Shown here one piece after another: positions 44,621 to 53,394 of a DNA stretch of 64,000 nt. Made by a program: the position numbers and the translations under genes. Source of the DNA: Lapillicoccus jejuensis (lineage in GTDB: Bacteria; Actinomycetota; Actinomycetes; Actinomycetales; Dermatophilaceae); NCBI RefSeq assembly GCF_006715055.1, contig NZ_VFMN01000001.1:1054001-1118000 (forward strand), read 5' to 3'. Below the pieces are notes generated by a model. The model saw only the letters and a program-made list of their open reading frames with translations. It searched no databases and had not been told where the DNA came from. The number at the start of each line of letters is the position of its first letter. The first letter of the stretch is position 1.

Positions 44621-46180
44621 TCAGGCGGCGGGTGCCTCGGCCCCCTCGCCGTGGACCAGCCGGATGACCTTCCCGCTCATCGTGGCGTAGTGGTGGTCGT
44701 TGTCGACCTCGCCGACGAGACGGTGCTCGCGCATGACGCCGATCCGGTCGGCGAGGGTGACCATCTCGGGCAGGTCGGAGCTGATGAGCAGGATGGCGAG
44801 GCCGCGCTCGGCCAGCTCGGCGATGAGCTCGTGGAAGGCGGCCTTGGTGCGTACGTCGATGCCGACGGTCGGCTCGTCGACGACGAGGACGCGGCAGTCC
44901 GCGGCCAGCCACTTGGCCAGCGAGACCTTCTGCTGGTTGCCGCCGGAGAGCTGGCCGGCCAGCTGACGGGGACCGGACAGCCGGATCCCGAGCCGCTCGG
45001 CGTAGCGGTCGAGGACGCCGTCCTCGGAGCGGTCGCGGACCAGGCCCCAGCGGGCCAGCCGGTCCCACACGGTGACGGCGACGTTGCGCGAGATGGTCTG
45101 CTCGAGGAAGACGCCCTCCTCCTTGCGGTTCTCGGAGACGTAACCGATGCGGTGCTTGCGCAAAGCCTCGCCGACGGAGCCGATGCGCACCTCGCCGCCG
45201 TCGACGAGGACCGTGCCGGCGGTGATCGTGTCGAGGCCGAGGACGGCCCGGGCGAGCTCGCTACGGCCGGCCCCGACCAGGCCGTAGAGGCCGAGGATCT
45301 CACCGGGGCGGACGACGAGCGAGACGTCGCGGTGGCCCCCGGCCGTGCTGACCCCGCGCAGCTCGAGGGCCGGGGTGGCGTCGCGGTCGACGGTGCGGGC
45401 GTCGAGCTCGAGGTCGGCGTGCGCGCGCCCGACCATGAGGTCGACGACCTCGCTGCGCGTCAGTCCGGACAGCGGGAGGCCCTGGGCGACGCTGCGGCCG
45501 TCGCGCAGGACGGTGACGGTGTCGGCGATCGCGAAGACCTCCTCGAGCTTGTGGCTGACGAGGACGACGGTGCGGCCGCTGTCGCGCAGCCGGCGCACGA
45601 CGGCGTACAGGTGGTCGGCCTCGTCGGAGGTGAGCGAGGACGTCGGCTCGTCGAGGAGCAGGACGCGGCTCTGGGTCGCCAGCGCCTTGGCGATCTCGAC
45701 GAGCTGCATCTGCGCGACGGACAGCTCGGCGACGGGGCGGTCGAGGTCGAGGTCCACCTCGAGCTCGGCCAGGCAGCGCGCGGCCAGGTCACGGGTCGCG
45801 GCGCGGTCGACGAGGCCGCGGCGGCGCGGCACGTCCTGCAGGGCGATGTTCTCGGCGACGGAGAAGCCGGGGACGAGGTTGCGCTCCTGGTGCACGACCC
45901 CGATGCCGGCGGCCTGGGCCTGCGAGGGGCCGGCGAACGACAGCTCCTCCCCCTCGCCGGGGCCGGGCACCGAGGGCGCACCGGTCGGGTCGGGCAGCAC
46001 CCGCAGGGTCCCGCCGTCGGGGCGGTGCACGCCGGTGAGCACCTTGATGAGGGTGCTCTTGCCGGCGCCGTTCTCACCGAGCAGGGCGTGCACCGTGCCG
46101 GGGAGCAGGTCGATGGTCACCCCGTCGAGGGCGCGGACGCCCGGGAAGACCTTGACGAGGTCGGTGGCGAGCAGCCTCAC
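44621..46180 (-). CDS. Sugar ABC transporter ATP-binding protein (two ATPase domains)
   Basis: 519 residues from a GTG with AAGGAGG upstream. Two nucleotide-binding domains are fused, as in RbsA-type CUT2 transporters. The first has GENGAGKSTLIKVL, ELSVAQMQLVEIAKAL and LLLDEPTSSL; the second has a degenerate Walker A, GLVGAGRSELARAVLG, with QLSGGNQQKVSLAKWL and VLVVDEPTVGID. It powers uptake of the pathway sugar. It overlaps the upstream permease gene by 4 bp (GTGA). Confidence 0.94.
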   Translation of the reverse strand: MRLLATDLVKVFPGVRALDGVTIDLLPGTVHALLGENGAGKSTLIKVLTGVHRPDGGTLRVLPDPTGAPSVPGPGEGEELSFAGPSQAQAAGIGVVHQERNLVPGFSVAENIALQDVPRRRGLVDRAATRDLAARCLAELEVDLDLDRPVAELSVAQMQLVEIAKALATQSRVLLLDEPTSSLTSDEADHLYAVVRRLRDSGRTVVLVSHKLEEVFAIADTVTVLRDGRSVAQGLPLSGLTRSEVVDLMVGRAHADLELDARTVDRDATPALELRGVSTAGGHRDVSLVVRPGEILGLYGLVGAGRSELARAVLGLDTITAGTVLVDGGEVRIGSVGEALRKHRIGYVSENRKEEGVFLEQTISRNVAVTVWDRLARWGLVRDRSEDGVLDRYAERLGIRLSGPRQLAGQLSGGNQQKVSLAKWLAADCRVLVVDEPTVGIDVRTKAAFHELIAELAERGLAILLISSDLPEMVTLADRIGVMREHRLVGEVDNDHHYATMSGKVIRLVHGEGAEAPAA

Positions 46181-47184
46181 GACGAGCCCTCCTTGACGCG
46201 CTTCTGGCTGACGAGGACCGCGCCGAGGACGACGGCGCCGACGACGAGGTCGACCCAGCGCGGGTTGATGTTGTACTGCGCCTGCGCCACGTCGACGAGG
46301 CGCACGATGAAGGCGGCGAGGCAGGTGCCGAGGACGCTGACCACGCCGCCGGCCAGCGCGACGCCGCCGATGATGGGGGCGGCGAAGCTCGGCAGGAGCA
46401 GGTCGTCGCCGATGCTCGCGTTGACCGAGCCGGAGAGCGCGACGACGAGGACCCCGGCGACACCGGCGAGCAGCCCGGACAGGGCGTGGGCGACGACGAC
46501 GGAGCGGTCGTTGGAGATCCCGGAGAGCCGGGCGGCGAGCGGGTTGCCGCCGCTGGCCAGCATCTGCCGGCCGACGACGCCGCGGGCGAAGAAGAGCGCG
46601 ACCAGCACGGCGACGACGACCGCCGCGAGGAAGACCGTCGGGACGCCGAGGACCGAGGCGCGGCCGAGCGACACCAGCCCCGGCGAGTAGCCCTGGTAGG
46701 TGCCGGTGCCGTGCACGCCGTAGCGGATCCCGGCGACGATGGTCATCGTCGCGAGCGTGACGATGAACCCGTTGATCCGGGTGAGGACGACGAGCAGCCC
46801 GTTGGTCAGCCCGACGAGCAGGCCGAGCAGGAGGGCCGCGACGACGGCGAGCCCGGCGGGCAGTCCCGCGTCGACCATGAGCGAGGCGGCCACGACGGCG
46901 GTGAGCCCGGTGAGCACCCCGACCGAGAGGTTCATCTGGCCGACGGCGAGGACGACCATCTGGGCCAGACCGATGACGATCGGCACCGCGAGGTACTGCA
47001 GGATCGCCTGCAGCGTGCTCGGCTGCACGAGGTTGCCGCCCGTGGTGAGGGCGAGGACGACGAAGGCCGCGACGGCGATGCCGGCGAGGACGACCTCCGT
47101 ACGGCGCAGCGACGTCCGCAGCCGCGTGGTGCGGCCGGCCGCGGGCGCCCCGGCCTCGGGGCCGGTGAGCAGGGGGGCGGTCAT
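46177..47184 (-). CDS. Sugar ABC transporter permease (RbsC-like)
   Basis: 335 residues, about nine membrane helices. Family motifs LAVGQMNLSVGVLTGLTAVV, FIVTLATMTIVAGIRYG, AARLSGISNDRSVVVAHALS and IIGGVALAGGVVSVLGTCLA are present. It works with the second permease and the double ATPase. 4-bp overlaps with both neighbouring genes. Confidence 0.92.
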   Translation of the reverse strand: MTAPLLTGPEAGAPAAGRTTRLRTSLRRTEVVLAGIAVAAFVVLALTTGGNLVQPSTLQAILQYLAVPIVIGLAQMVVLAVGQMNLSVGVLTGLTAVVAASLMVDAGLPAGLAVVAALLLGLLVGLTNGLLVVLTRINGFIVTLATMTIVAGIRYGVHGTGTYQGYSPGLVSLGRASVLGVPTVFLAAVVVAVLVALFFARGVVGRQMLASGGNPLAARLSGISNDRSVVVAHALSGLLAGVAGVLVVALSGSVNASIGDDLLLPSFAAPIIGGVALAGGVVSVLGTCLAAFIVRLVDVAQAQYNINPRWVDLVVGAVVLGAVLVSQKRVKEGSS

Positions 47185-48260
47185 GCGCGCACTCCTCGGC
47201 GGTCGGCGAGGACGTGCCGGACGCGGTCGAGCGACAGCGCGAGCAGGAGCACGACCCCGAGGTAGACCTGCAGCTGGTCGACCTCGAACTGCAGGAGGTT
47301 GAGGCCCTTCTGGATGACGGCGTTGAGGACCGCGCCGAGCAGGGTGCCGAGGACGCTGACGGCGCCACCGGCGAGCAGCGTCCCACCGAGGACGGGCGCG
47401 AGGAACGACGGCAGCAGGAACTGCTCGCCGACGTTGGCCGAGAAGGCGCCGCTCGTCACCGCGAGGAGGAAGCCGGCGAGCCCGCACAGCAGGCCCGACA
47501 AGGCGTGGGCCTGGATCGTGCGGCGCGCGACGGGGATGCCGGAGAGCAGCGCGGCGCGCGGGCTGGAGCCGGTCATGAGGATCTCGCGGCCCAGGCGCGA
47601 GAAGCGGAAGAGGACGCCGACCGCGACGAGCGCGACGAGCGCGATGGGGACGACGAGCGGCACCGGCGGCCCGCAGACGTCGCCGGCGCAGTAGTCCTGG
47701 AAGGTGTCCGAGCGCAGGGCGTCCATCCCGTCGGGGTGGACGCTGAAGGCGACGCCGTTGGCGAACCAGCCGTAGAGCAGCGACACCAGGCCGAGCAGGC
47801 CGAAGTCGAGGGCGAGCGTGACGACGAAGGAGTTGACCCCCGTCCAGGTGATGATGCCGCCGGCCAGCGCCCCGACGAGGGCGCCGACGACGAGACCGAC
47901 GAGCAGGCCGACGAGCAGCGGGGCGTGCAGGACGTCGTACGTGAAGCCGGTGGCGAAGGCGGACAGGGCGGCCATCCGGCCCACCGCGAGGTTCATGTGC
48001 CCCAGCGAGAGGACGGCGAGCTGGGCCAGCCCGACGACGACGAAGACGCTGATGTCGGACTGCATCGGGACCAGCGTGAGGTCGACGTCGAGGAAGGAGG
48101 GCCGCAGCGCGGTGAAGACCCCTCCGACGACGAGGACGAGCAGCACGAGGCCGATCCGGGGGTTGGCCCACCAGGGCAGGCCCCGGCGGGCGGTCGTCGC
48201 GGCGGGCGGCGACGCGGCGGCGGGTGGGGTGGTGGTCGGCGGGGTGCCGGTGGTCGTCAT
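47181..48260 (-). CDS. Sugar ABC transporter permease (RbsC-like), second subunit
   Basis: 359 residues with motif spacing like the other permease: LAVLSLGHMNLAVGRMAALS, FVVTLALDFGLLGLVSLLYG, AALLSGIPVARRTIQAHALS, VLGGTLLAGGAVSVLGTLLG. A Pro/Thr/Ala-rich N-terminus of 25 residues precedes the first helix. Two different permease genes make a heterodimer likely, as in rhamnose (RhaPQ) systems. Its ATG overlaps the enolase stop. Confidence 0.92.
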   Translation of the reverse strand: MTTTGTPPTTTPPAAASPPAATTARRGLPWWANPRIGLVLLVLVVGGVFTALRPSFLDVDLTLVPMQSDISVFVVVGLAQLAVLSLGHMNLAVGRMAALSAFATGFTYDVLHAPLLVGLLVGLVVGALVGALAGGIITWTGVNSFVVTLALDFGLLGLVSLLYGWFANGVAFSVHPDGMDALRSDTFQDYCAGDVCGPPVPLVVPIALVALVAVGVLFRFSRLGREILMTGSSPRAALLSGIPVARRTIQAHALSGLLCGLAGFLLAVTSGAFSANVGEQFLLPSFLAPVLGGTLLAGGAVSVLGTLLGAVLNAVIQKGLNLLQFEVDQLQVYLGVVLLLALSLDRVRHVLADRRGVRA

Positions 48261-49363
48261 CGCACTCTCATCCGGTCGAGGGCGTCCCGGTCCCAGTCGA
48301 TGCCGAGGCCGGGGGTGGTCGGGACGACGGCGTACCCGTCGTCCACGGTGAGCTCGGTCGTCGTGACGGTCCGCAGCTGGGGGATGTACTCGAGGTAGCG
48401 GCTGTTGGTGACCGCTCCGCACAGGCCGACGTGCAGCTCCATGAGGAAGTGCGGGGCGACCTCGACGCCGTGGGCCTCGGCCGCGTGGGCGACCTTGAGC
48501 CACGGGGTGATCCCGCCGACGCGGGCGACGTCCGGCTGCACGAAGCCGGCCGCCCCGCGGGCGAGGTACTGCGCGAACTGGCCGACCGAGTACATCGACT
48601 CGCCGACCGCGACGGGGACGCTCGTGGCCCGGGCGAGCTGCTCGTGGCCGAGGACGTCCTCGGCCCGCAGCGGCTCCTCGAACCACAGGACGCCGACCTC
48701 CTCGAGGGCCGGCGCGCGGCGGACGGCCTCGGCGAGGGTGAAGGCCTGGTTGGCGTCGACCATGAGGTCGCGGTGCGGGCCGATGGCCTCGCGGACGGCG
48801 CGGAGCCGCTCGGCGTCCTCGGCCGGGGAGGCCTTGCCCACCTTGATCTTCACGCCGCGGTCACCGGCGGCGACGGCCTTCTCCGCGCCGGCGACGAGCT
48901 CGTCGACGGTGAGGTGCAGCCAGCCGATCTCGGTGTTGTAGAGCGGGATCCGCGACTTGGCTCCCCCGGCCGCCGTCGCCAGGGGCTGCCCGAGGACCCG
49001 GCAGCGTCGGTCCCACAGGGCCGTGTCGACGGCGGCCAGGGCGAGGGAGGTGATGGCGCCGACGGCCGTGGCCCGGGTGGCGTCGTACAGGCGCCGCCAG
49101 CAGGCCTCGACCTGGTCGGGGTCCTGCCCGAGGAGCTGCGGGAGCAGGTAGTCCTTGAGCAGGGCGACGACCGCGGTGCCGCCGGTGCCGATCGTGTAGC
49201 TGTAGCCCAGCCCGCTCGCCCCGTCGTCGGTCTCGAGCTCGACGAGGACCGTCTCCTGCTTGAGGAAGGACTGGCTCGCGTCGGTGCGCGGCGTCTCGAC
49301 CGGGAGGTCGACGAGCAGCGTGCGGGCGGCCGTGACGCGGGCCGGGCGGCGGGAGGTGGTCAT
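48257..49363 (-). CDS. Mandelate racemase/muconate lactonizing enzyme family protein (sugar acid dehydratase or epimerase)
   Basis: 368 residues. The MR-subgroup residues are complete: KIKVGK (KXK), LMVDANQAF, LWFEEPLRAEDV, GESMYS and the histidine in VAPHFLMELHVGLC. This is distinct from the FucD at 39432. The likely reaction is dehydration of another sugar acid or racemisation, broadening what the locus can use. It lies between the binding-protein gene (16 bp away) and the permeases (4-bp overlap). Confidence 0.85.
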   Translation of the reverse strand: MTTSRRPARVTAARTLLVDLPVETPRTDASQSFLKQETVLVELETDDGASGLGYSYTIGTGGTAVVALLKDYLLPQLLGQDPDQVEACWRRLYDATRATAVGAITSLALAAVDTALWDRRCRVLGQPLATAAGGAKSRIPLYNTEIGWLHLTVDELVAGAEKAVAAGDRGVKIKVGKASPAEDAERLRAVREAIGPHRDLMVDANQAFTLAEAVRRAPALEEVGVLWFEEPLRAEDVLGHEQLARATSVPVAVGESMYSVGQFAQYLARGAAGFVQPDVARVGGITPWLKVAHAAEAHGVEVAPHFLMELHVGLCGAVTNSRYLEYIPQLRTVTTTELTVDDGYAVVPTTPGLGIDWDRDALDRMRVR

Positions 49364-49379
49364 GAGCTCGGCGGACCCG

Positions 49380-50492
49380 TCAGGAGCAGGAGAGGTACTC
49401 GGCGTCGAAGGCCTTCTTCAGCTCGGCCGTCTTGGCCTGCCGCTCCTGGTCGTACGTCGCGACGTTGGCCTTGGTGACGACGAACGAGCCGGAGTCGATG
49501 ACGACGCCGGGGTGCTTCATCGTGCAGCCGGTGGAGAGCTTCATCAGCGCGTAGCCGCCGACGTAGCCCTGACCGACGGGGTTCTGCGTCACCGTCGCGG
49601 CGACCGAGCCGTCGCTGATGCCGGCGAGGATGGTCTGGTCGTCGTCGATGGCGACGACCTTGATCGGCAGGCCCGCCTGCTTGACGCCGGACGCGGCCGC
49701 GACGGCCGGGTTGTAGGCCGTCGTGACGATGCCCTGCAGGTCCTTGCCGCGGGCGGCGAGCAGGTCGGCCACCGCCTTCTGGGCCGACTGGAGGTCGACG
49801 TCGATGTCGGTGATGGTCTGGACCAGCTTGACCTTGCCACCGGTCTCGTCGACGGCCTTCTGCACCCCGGCGATCCGGCGCTGGGTGTTGGAGTCGACCT
49901 TGTTGCCGGTGAGGTGGACCAGGTCGCCCTGGCCGCCCATCGCCTCGATGGCCGCCTTGGCGGCCTTGTAGGCGGCCGACTCGACGTCGGTCGAGAGGCA
50001 GAAGGCGGCCTCGTCCTTGTCGCCCGCGGGGCAGGAGGCGAGCGAGGCGACGGTGAAGCCCTTCTTCTCCAGGTCGGTGAAGGTCGAGTTGATGTTGTCC
50101 GGGCTGACGCCGAAGATCCCGAAGGCGTTGTAGCCCTGGGCGGCCAGCGAGGTGAGGACGTCGTTCTGCTTGGTCTGGTCCCAGCCGGCGGTCTCGTTGA
50201 ACGTCACCTGGCCCAGGCCGAAGTCGGTCTTGGCCTTCTCCCCCGCGGTCTTCCACGGCTGGAAGTACGGGTGCGGTCCGCCGGGGACCAGGGCCAGCTT
50301 GACCTGCGAGGCGGTCAGCTTAGCGCCGCCGCTCGCGCCGGCGCCGGCGCCGTCGGCCTTCTTCGAGCAGCCGGCGAGGCCGACCGCGAGGGCCGCGACG
50401 GTGGCGAGCGCGACGGCGCGGCGGCCGGGGCGCAGGGGACGGCGGGCGGGCGCCGTGCGGGTCACCGTGCGGGTCACCGGGCTCGAGCTCAT
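49380..50492 (-). CDS. Sugar ABC transporter substrate-binding lipoprotein
   Basis: 370 residues from an ATG with AAGGAG upstream. An Arg-rich N-terminus is followed by VALATVAALAVGLAGCSKK, a lipobox with LAGC. The Peripla_BP_4 fold (LALVPGGPHPYFQPWKTAGE, AFGIFGVSPDNINSTFTDLE, VVAIDDDQTILAGISDGSVA) fits RbsB-type sugar-binding proteins. First gene of the operon; its promoter holds the GntR-type palindrome. Confidence 0.92.
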   Translation of the reverse strand: MSSSPVTRTVTRTAPARRPLRPGRRAVALATVAALAVGLAGCSKKADGAGAGASGGAKLTASQVKLALVPGGPHPYFQPWKTAGEKAKTDFGLGQVTFNETAGWDQTKQNDVLTSLAAQGYNAFGIFGVSPDNINSTFTDLEKKGFTVASLASCPAGDKDEAAFCLSTDVESAAYKAAKAAIEAMGGQGDLVHLTGNKVDSNTQRRIAGVQKAVDETGGKVKLVQTITDIDVDLQSAQKAVADLLAARGKDLQGIVTTAYNPAVAAASGVKQAGLPIKVVAIDDDQTILAGISDGSVAATVTQNPVGQGYVGGYALMKLSTGCTMKHPGVVIDSGSFVVTKANVATYDQERQAKTAELKKAFDAEYLSCS

Positions 50493-50541
50493 GAGGTACT
50501 CCTTCGTACGTCGGCCGCTCCAGCGCGGCGCTGCGTGCCGA

Positions 50542-50570
50542 AACATAATTCGTCATATGTATGACGTCAA
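50542..50570 (-). promoter_or_regulatory. Promoter of the fucose transporter/enzyme operon with embedded operator
   Basis: On the minus strand: -35 TTGACG (50570–50565), a 17-bp spacer, -10 TATGTT (50547–50542). The perfect 7+7 palindrome CGTCATA-TG-TATGACG (50551–50566) fills the spacer and touches the -35. A separate -10 TATGCT for the divergent regulator is at 50589–50594. Binding by the GntR/FCD protein is inferred. Confidence 0.72.
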
Positions 50571-50600
50571 GCCCCCTCGACGCGCGCCTATGCTGCGGTC

Positions 50601-51416
50601 ATGTCGAGCGACCCCCTGCCGCCCGAGGACGACGGCGCCTGGCCCGCCGAGCGGCCGGCGGCCGCCCGCACCGCCGGACTGGCCGGGTCCTCGCCCGCCG
50701 AGCCCTGGCCGCGCCGGCCGCGTCGCCTGGCGACGGCGGTCGTCGACGAGCTCGTCGACCGCCTCGTGCGCGGCGAGATCCCGGCGGGCGCGACGCTGCC
50801 GACCGAGCCGCTGCTGTGCCAGACCTTCGGCGTCAGCCGCACCGTCGTCCGCGAGGCGGTGAAGTCACTGGAGTCGATGCGCCTGGTCCGGGTGCAGCAG
50901 GGGCAGGGCACGACCGTGCGGCACCTCGGCGACTGGGACCTGTTCAACCCCACCGTGCTCAGCGCCGTCATCCGCCACGACGCCGAGCTGGCCATCCTCG
51001 AGGACCTCGTCGACGTCCGCAGCGCGCTCGAGGCCCAGATGGCCGGGCAGGCTGCCCAACGGGCCGACCAGCGGCAGCGCGAGCTGCTGACCGAGCGGAT
51101 GGCGCTGCTCGAGCAGGAGGTCGGCGACCCCGCCCGCTACCTGCGCGCCGACGTCGACTTCCACGACGCGGTCATGCAGGCGTCCGGCAACCGGTTGGGC
51201 CGCGCGATGATCCACACGCTCCAGATGGAGGCCTACCGCAGTCTGCGCTACGTGGGCGACCCGACCGCGGCGGAGATGCGGCTGTCGAACGTCGCCCACC
51301 GCGCCGTGCACGACGCCGTGCTCGCGGGCGACGCCGAGGCCGCGCAGGACGCCATGCGCGAGCACATCATCGGGTCGTGGCACCGGAGGCGGCCGGCGAG
51401 CGACGCACCCCGTTGA
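50601..51416 (+). CDS. FadR-subfamily GntR transcriptional regulator (FCD domain)
   Basis: 271 residues. The winged helix is ATAVVDELVDRLVRGEIPAG, LPTEPLLCQTFGVSRTVVRE, AVKSLESMRLVRVQQGQGTT; the FCD ligand domain has LEDLVDVRSALEAQMAG, DVDFHDAVMQASGNRLGRAM and VAHRAVHDAVLAGDAEAAQD with metal-site Asp/His residues. An N-terminal 40-residue Pro/Ala tail is extra. It diverges from the sugar operon and most likely represses it, responding to a pathway acid. The ATG is six bases after TATGCT. Its last 50 bp overlap the 3' end of the convergent MFS gene. Confidence 0.92.
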   Translation: MSSDPLPPEDDGAWPAERPAAARTAGLAGSSPAEPWPRRPRRLATAVVDELVDRLVRGEIPAGATLPTEPLLCQTFGVSRTVVREAVKSLESMRLVRVQQGQGTTVRHLGDWDLFNPTVLSAVIRHDAELAILEDLVDVRSALEAQMAGQAAQRADQRQRELLTERMALLEQEVGDPARYLRADVDFHDAVMQASGNRLGRAMIHTLQMEAYRSLRYVGDPTAAEMRLSNVAHRAVHDAVLAGDAEAAQDAMREHIIGSWHRRRPASDAPR

Positions 51417-52683
51417 CCTCCGGCGGCACGCGCCGCTCGGCCAGCAGTGCGAGGCCGGCGGCGGCGAGGCAGCCGACGAGGAGCAGGACGACGTACCCCC
51501 CGGCGAGGCCGTGCCCGACGAGGAAGCCGGCGCACGCCGGCGCGACGACCGAGGCGACCTGGAAGACCAGCGAGCTCATCGCGTTGTAGCGCCCGCGCAG
51601 GTGGTCCGGAGCGAGGTCGTTGACCATCGCCGGCAGGGTCGGCTGGAAGAAGGTCTCCCCCAGCCCGAACACCGACGCGCACGCCCCGAAGAGCAGGGCC
51701 GCCGACACGGTGCCGGGCACGAGCGAGGAGGCCCCGAGGCAGACGAAGCTCACGCCCCAGACCGCCGCCATGACGCACAGCAGCCGGGTGCGCCGGCGGC
51801 CCTCGATGCGCTGCAGGACGACGAGCTGCAGGACGACGATGACCGCCGTGTTGGCCGCAAAGGCCCAGCCGAGGGCCTGGGTCGAGATCCCGGACGCGGC
51901 GCGGGCGAAGGCCGGGATCCCGCTGGAGAGCTGGCCGTAGCCGATGAAGGCGGTGACGAAGCCCAGGGCGAGGATCGGCAGCAGCCGCGGGTCGCGCAGC
52001 AGGGTCCGGTACGTCGCCGCGTCGGCCACGACGGCGCCCGGCGTCACCGCGTCCGCGGCTGGGGTGGGGGCCTTGCCCGAGACGTGGCGCAGCGGCCCGA
52101 GCAGGACGGCGAGCGGCGCGAGGAAGGTCGCCGCGTCGACGAGGTAGAGCGCGACGAAGGTGCCCGGCCGGTGGACGTCGACGAGCAGGCCCCCGACGAC
52201 GCCGCCGACGCCGATGCCGAGGTTGAGCAGGGTGAAGTTCACCCCGAAGTACCGCTGGCGCAGGCCGCTCGGGACGAGCGAGGCGATCAAGGCGTTGACC
52301 GTCGGCCACGCCAGGCCGTTGAACAGGCCCTGGAGCACGGTCGCGACGACCGCCTGCGGCACGGTGGCCGTCGTCGCCCAGACGACGAGGGTGACGAGCT
52401 GGCCGGCGACGACGACGGTCATCACCGGGCGGGCACCGATCCGGTCGACGAGCGCCCCGCCCGGGCCGACGACGACGATGCCGACGAGGGCGGGGATCGC
52501 CAGCAGCACGCCGACGAGCGACAGCGCGAAGCCGCGGACCTCGTGCAGGTAGACGACCGAGAACGGCAGGACCAGCCCGTTGCCGAAGAAGTCGACGACG
52601 ATCGTCGACAGCATCCAGCGCGCCGGCACGGGCAGGTCGTGCCAGAACGCGGACAGGGGGACGCGGGTGGTGGGGGCCGTCAC
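51367..52683 (-). CDS. Major facilitator superfamily transporter
   Basis: 438 residues from a GTG. Twelve hydrophobic segments; the MFS loop 2–3 signature is GPGGALVDRIGARPVMT, and helices such as VLLAIPALVGIVVVG and LLVGCLAAAGLALLA are clear. The C-terminus is Arg-rich. It may export a drug or metabolite. It converges with the GntR gene with 3' ends overlapping by 50 bp and diverges from tRNA-Ser. Confidence 0.88.
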   Translation of the reverse strand: MTAPTTRVPLSAFWHDLPVPARWMLSTIVVDFFGNGLVLPFSVVYLHEVRGFALSLVGVLLAIPALVGIVVVGPGGALVDRIGARPVMTVVVAGQLVTLVVWATTATVPQAVVATVLQGLFNGLAWPTVNALIASLVPSGLRQRYFGVNFTLLNLGIGVGGVVGGLLVDVHRPGTFVALYLVDAATFLAPLAVLLGPLRHVSGKAPTPAADAVTPGAVVADAATYRTLLRDPRLLPILALGFVTAFIGYGQLSSGIPAFARAASGISTQALGWAFAANTAVIVVLQLVVLQRIEGRRRTRLLCVMAAVWGVSFVCLGASSLVPGTVSAALLFGACASVFGLGETFFQPTLPAMVNDLAPDHLRGRYNAMSSLVFQVASVVAPACAGFLVGHGLAGGYVVLLLVGCLAAAGLALLAERRVPPEVNGVRRSPAASGATTR

Positions 52684-52761
52684 CACTGCATCCTGGCCGA
52701 CCGCACCCACAGCCTCCGACCGATTTCTCCGCGCCCCCTGCGCTCCGGTAGCCTCCCCCGC

Positions 52762-52849
52762 GGAGGATTCGCATAGTGGCCTAGTGCGCACGCTTGGAAA
52801 GCGTGTTGAGTGAAAGCTCTCAGGGGTTCGAATCCCCTATCCTCCGCCA
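52762..52849 (+). tRNA. tRNA-Ser (GGA anticodon), CCA encoded
   Basis: 88 nt. The acceptor stem GGAGGAT pairs with ATCCTCC, the anticodon stem-loop is ACGCTTGGAAAGCGT with anticodon GGA, a long variable arm follows, and the T arm is GGGGTTCGAATCCCC. Discriminator G is followed by an encoded CCA. Confidence 0.95.
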
Positions 52850-52896
52850 GGCCTCTCCGCCGCGCCGTCCGGTCCGGCGGCGGGCATGATGACCCG

Positions 52897-53367
52897 ATGA
52901 CGCCGCGCCTCGCCGTCCTGCTCGTCTCGAGCGTCCTCCTCACCGCCTGCGGCGCGGGCGGTGGCGGGCCCGCACCGGAGGAGCCGGCCACCGGCTCCGA
53001 CGCGGCGTCGTCCAGCGGGTCGACCGGTCCGGCGGGCGCGTTCCCCGTCGTCATCGAGCGCCGCGGCGGCATCGCCGGCTTCGCCGACCGGGTCTCGGTC
53101 GCCGCCGACGGGACGGCGAGCGTGACCACCAAGCGCGGCGCCCAGCCCGGGTGCCGTCTCGAGGCGACGGCCGTCACGGCCCTCACCGCGGCCGTCACCG
53201 CCATCACGGCCTCCCCCGGGACGCCGCCCCCGAGCAGCGTCTCCGACGCGATGACCGTCACCGTCCGTCGCGGGGCGGAGCCGCCGGTCGTCGTGCCCGA
53301 CGAGGCCGGCGAGCCCGGTGCCGTCGTCACGCAGGTGCTGACCCGGGCGACCTCCGCCGGCTGCTGA
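52897..53367 (+). CDS. Small lipoprotein with emfourin-like (protealysin inhibitor) domain
   Basis: 156 residues from an ATG six bases after CATGAT. MTPRLAVLLVSSVLLTACGA is a lipoprotein signal with LTAC lipobox, then a Gly/Ser/Pro tether. The domain opens FPVVIERRGGIAGFADRVSV and ends SDAMTVTVRRGAEPPVVVPD, EPGAVVTQVLTRA. The IERRGGIAGF-type opening and the two-part beta layout resemble emfourin, a proteinaceous inhibitor of M4 peptidases. It is convergent with a secreted M4 peptidase. The family link is by pattern only. Confidence 0.6.
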   Translation: MTPRLAVLLVSSVLLTACGAGGGGPAPEEPATGSDAASSSGSTGPAGAFPVVIERRGGIAGFADRVSVAADGTASVTTKRGAQPGCRLEATAVTALTAAVTAITASPGTPPPSSVSDAMTVTVRRGAEPPVVVPDEAGEPGAVVTQVLTRATSAGC

Positions 53368-53394
53368 GCCGCCGTCCGGGGCCTCGCGCGGGGC

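Noticed and set aside
52840-52870. tRNA-Ser 3' end as an att site for the fucose locus
   Set aside because: The locus lies on the 5' side of the tRNA and no repeat of the 3' end or integrase was seen.
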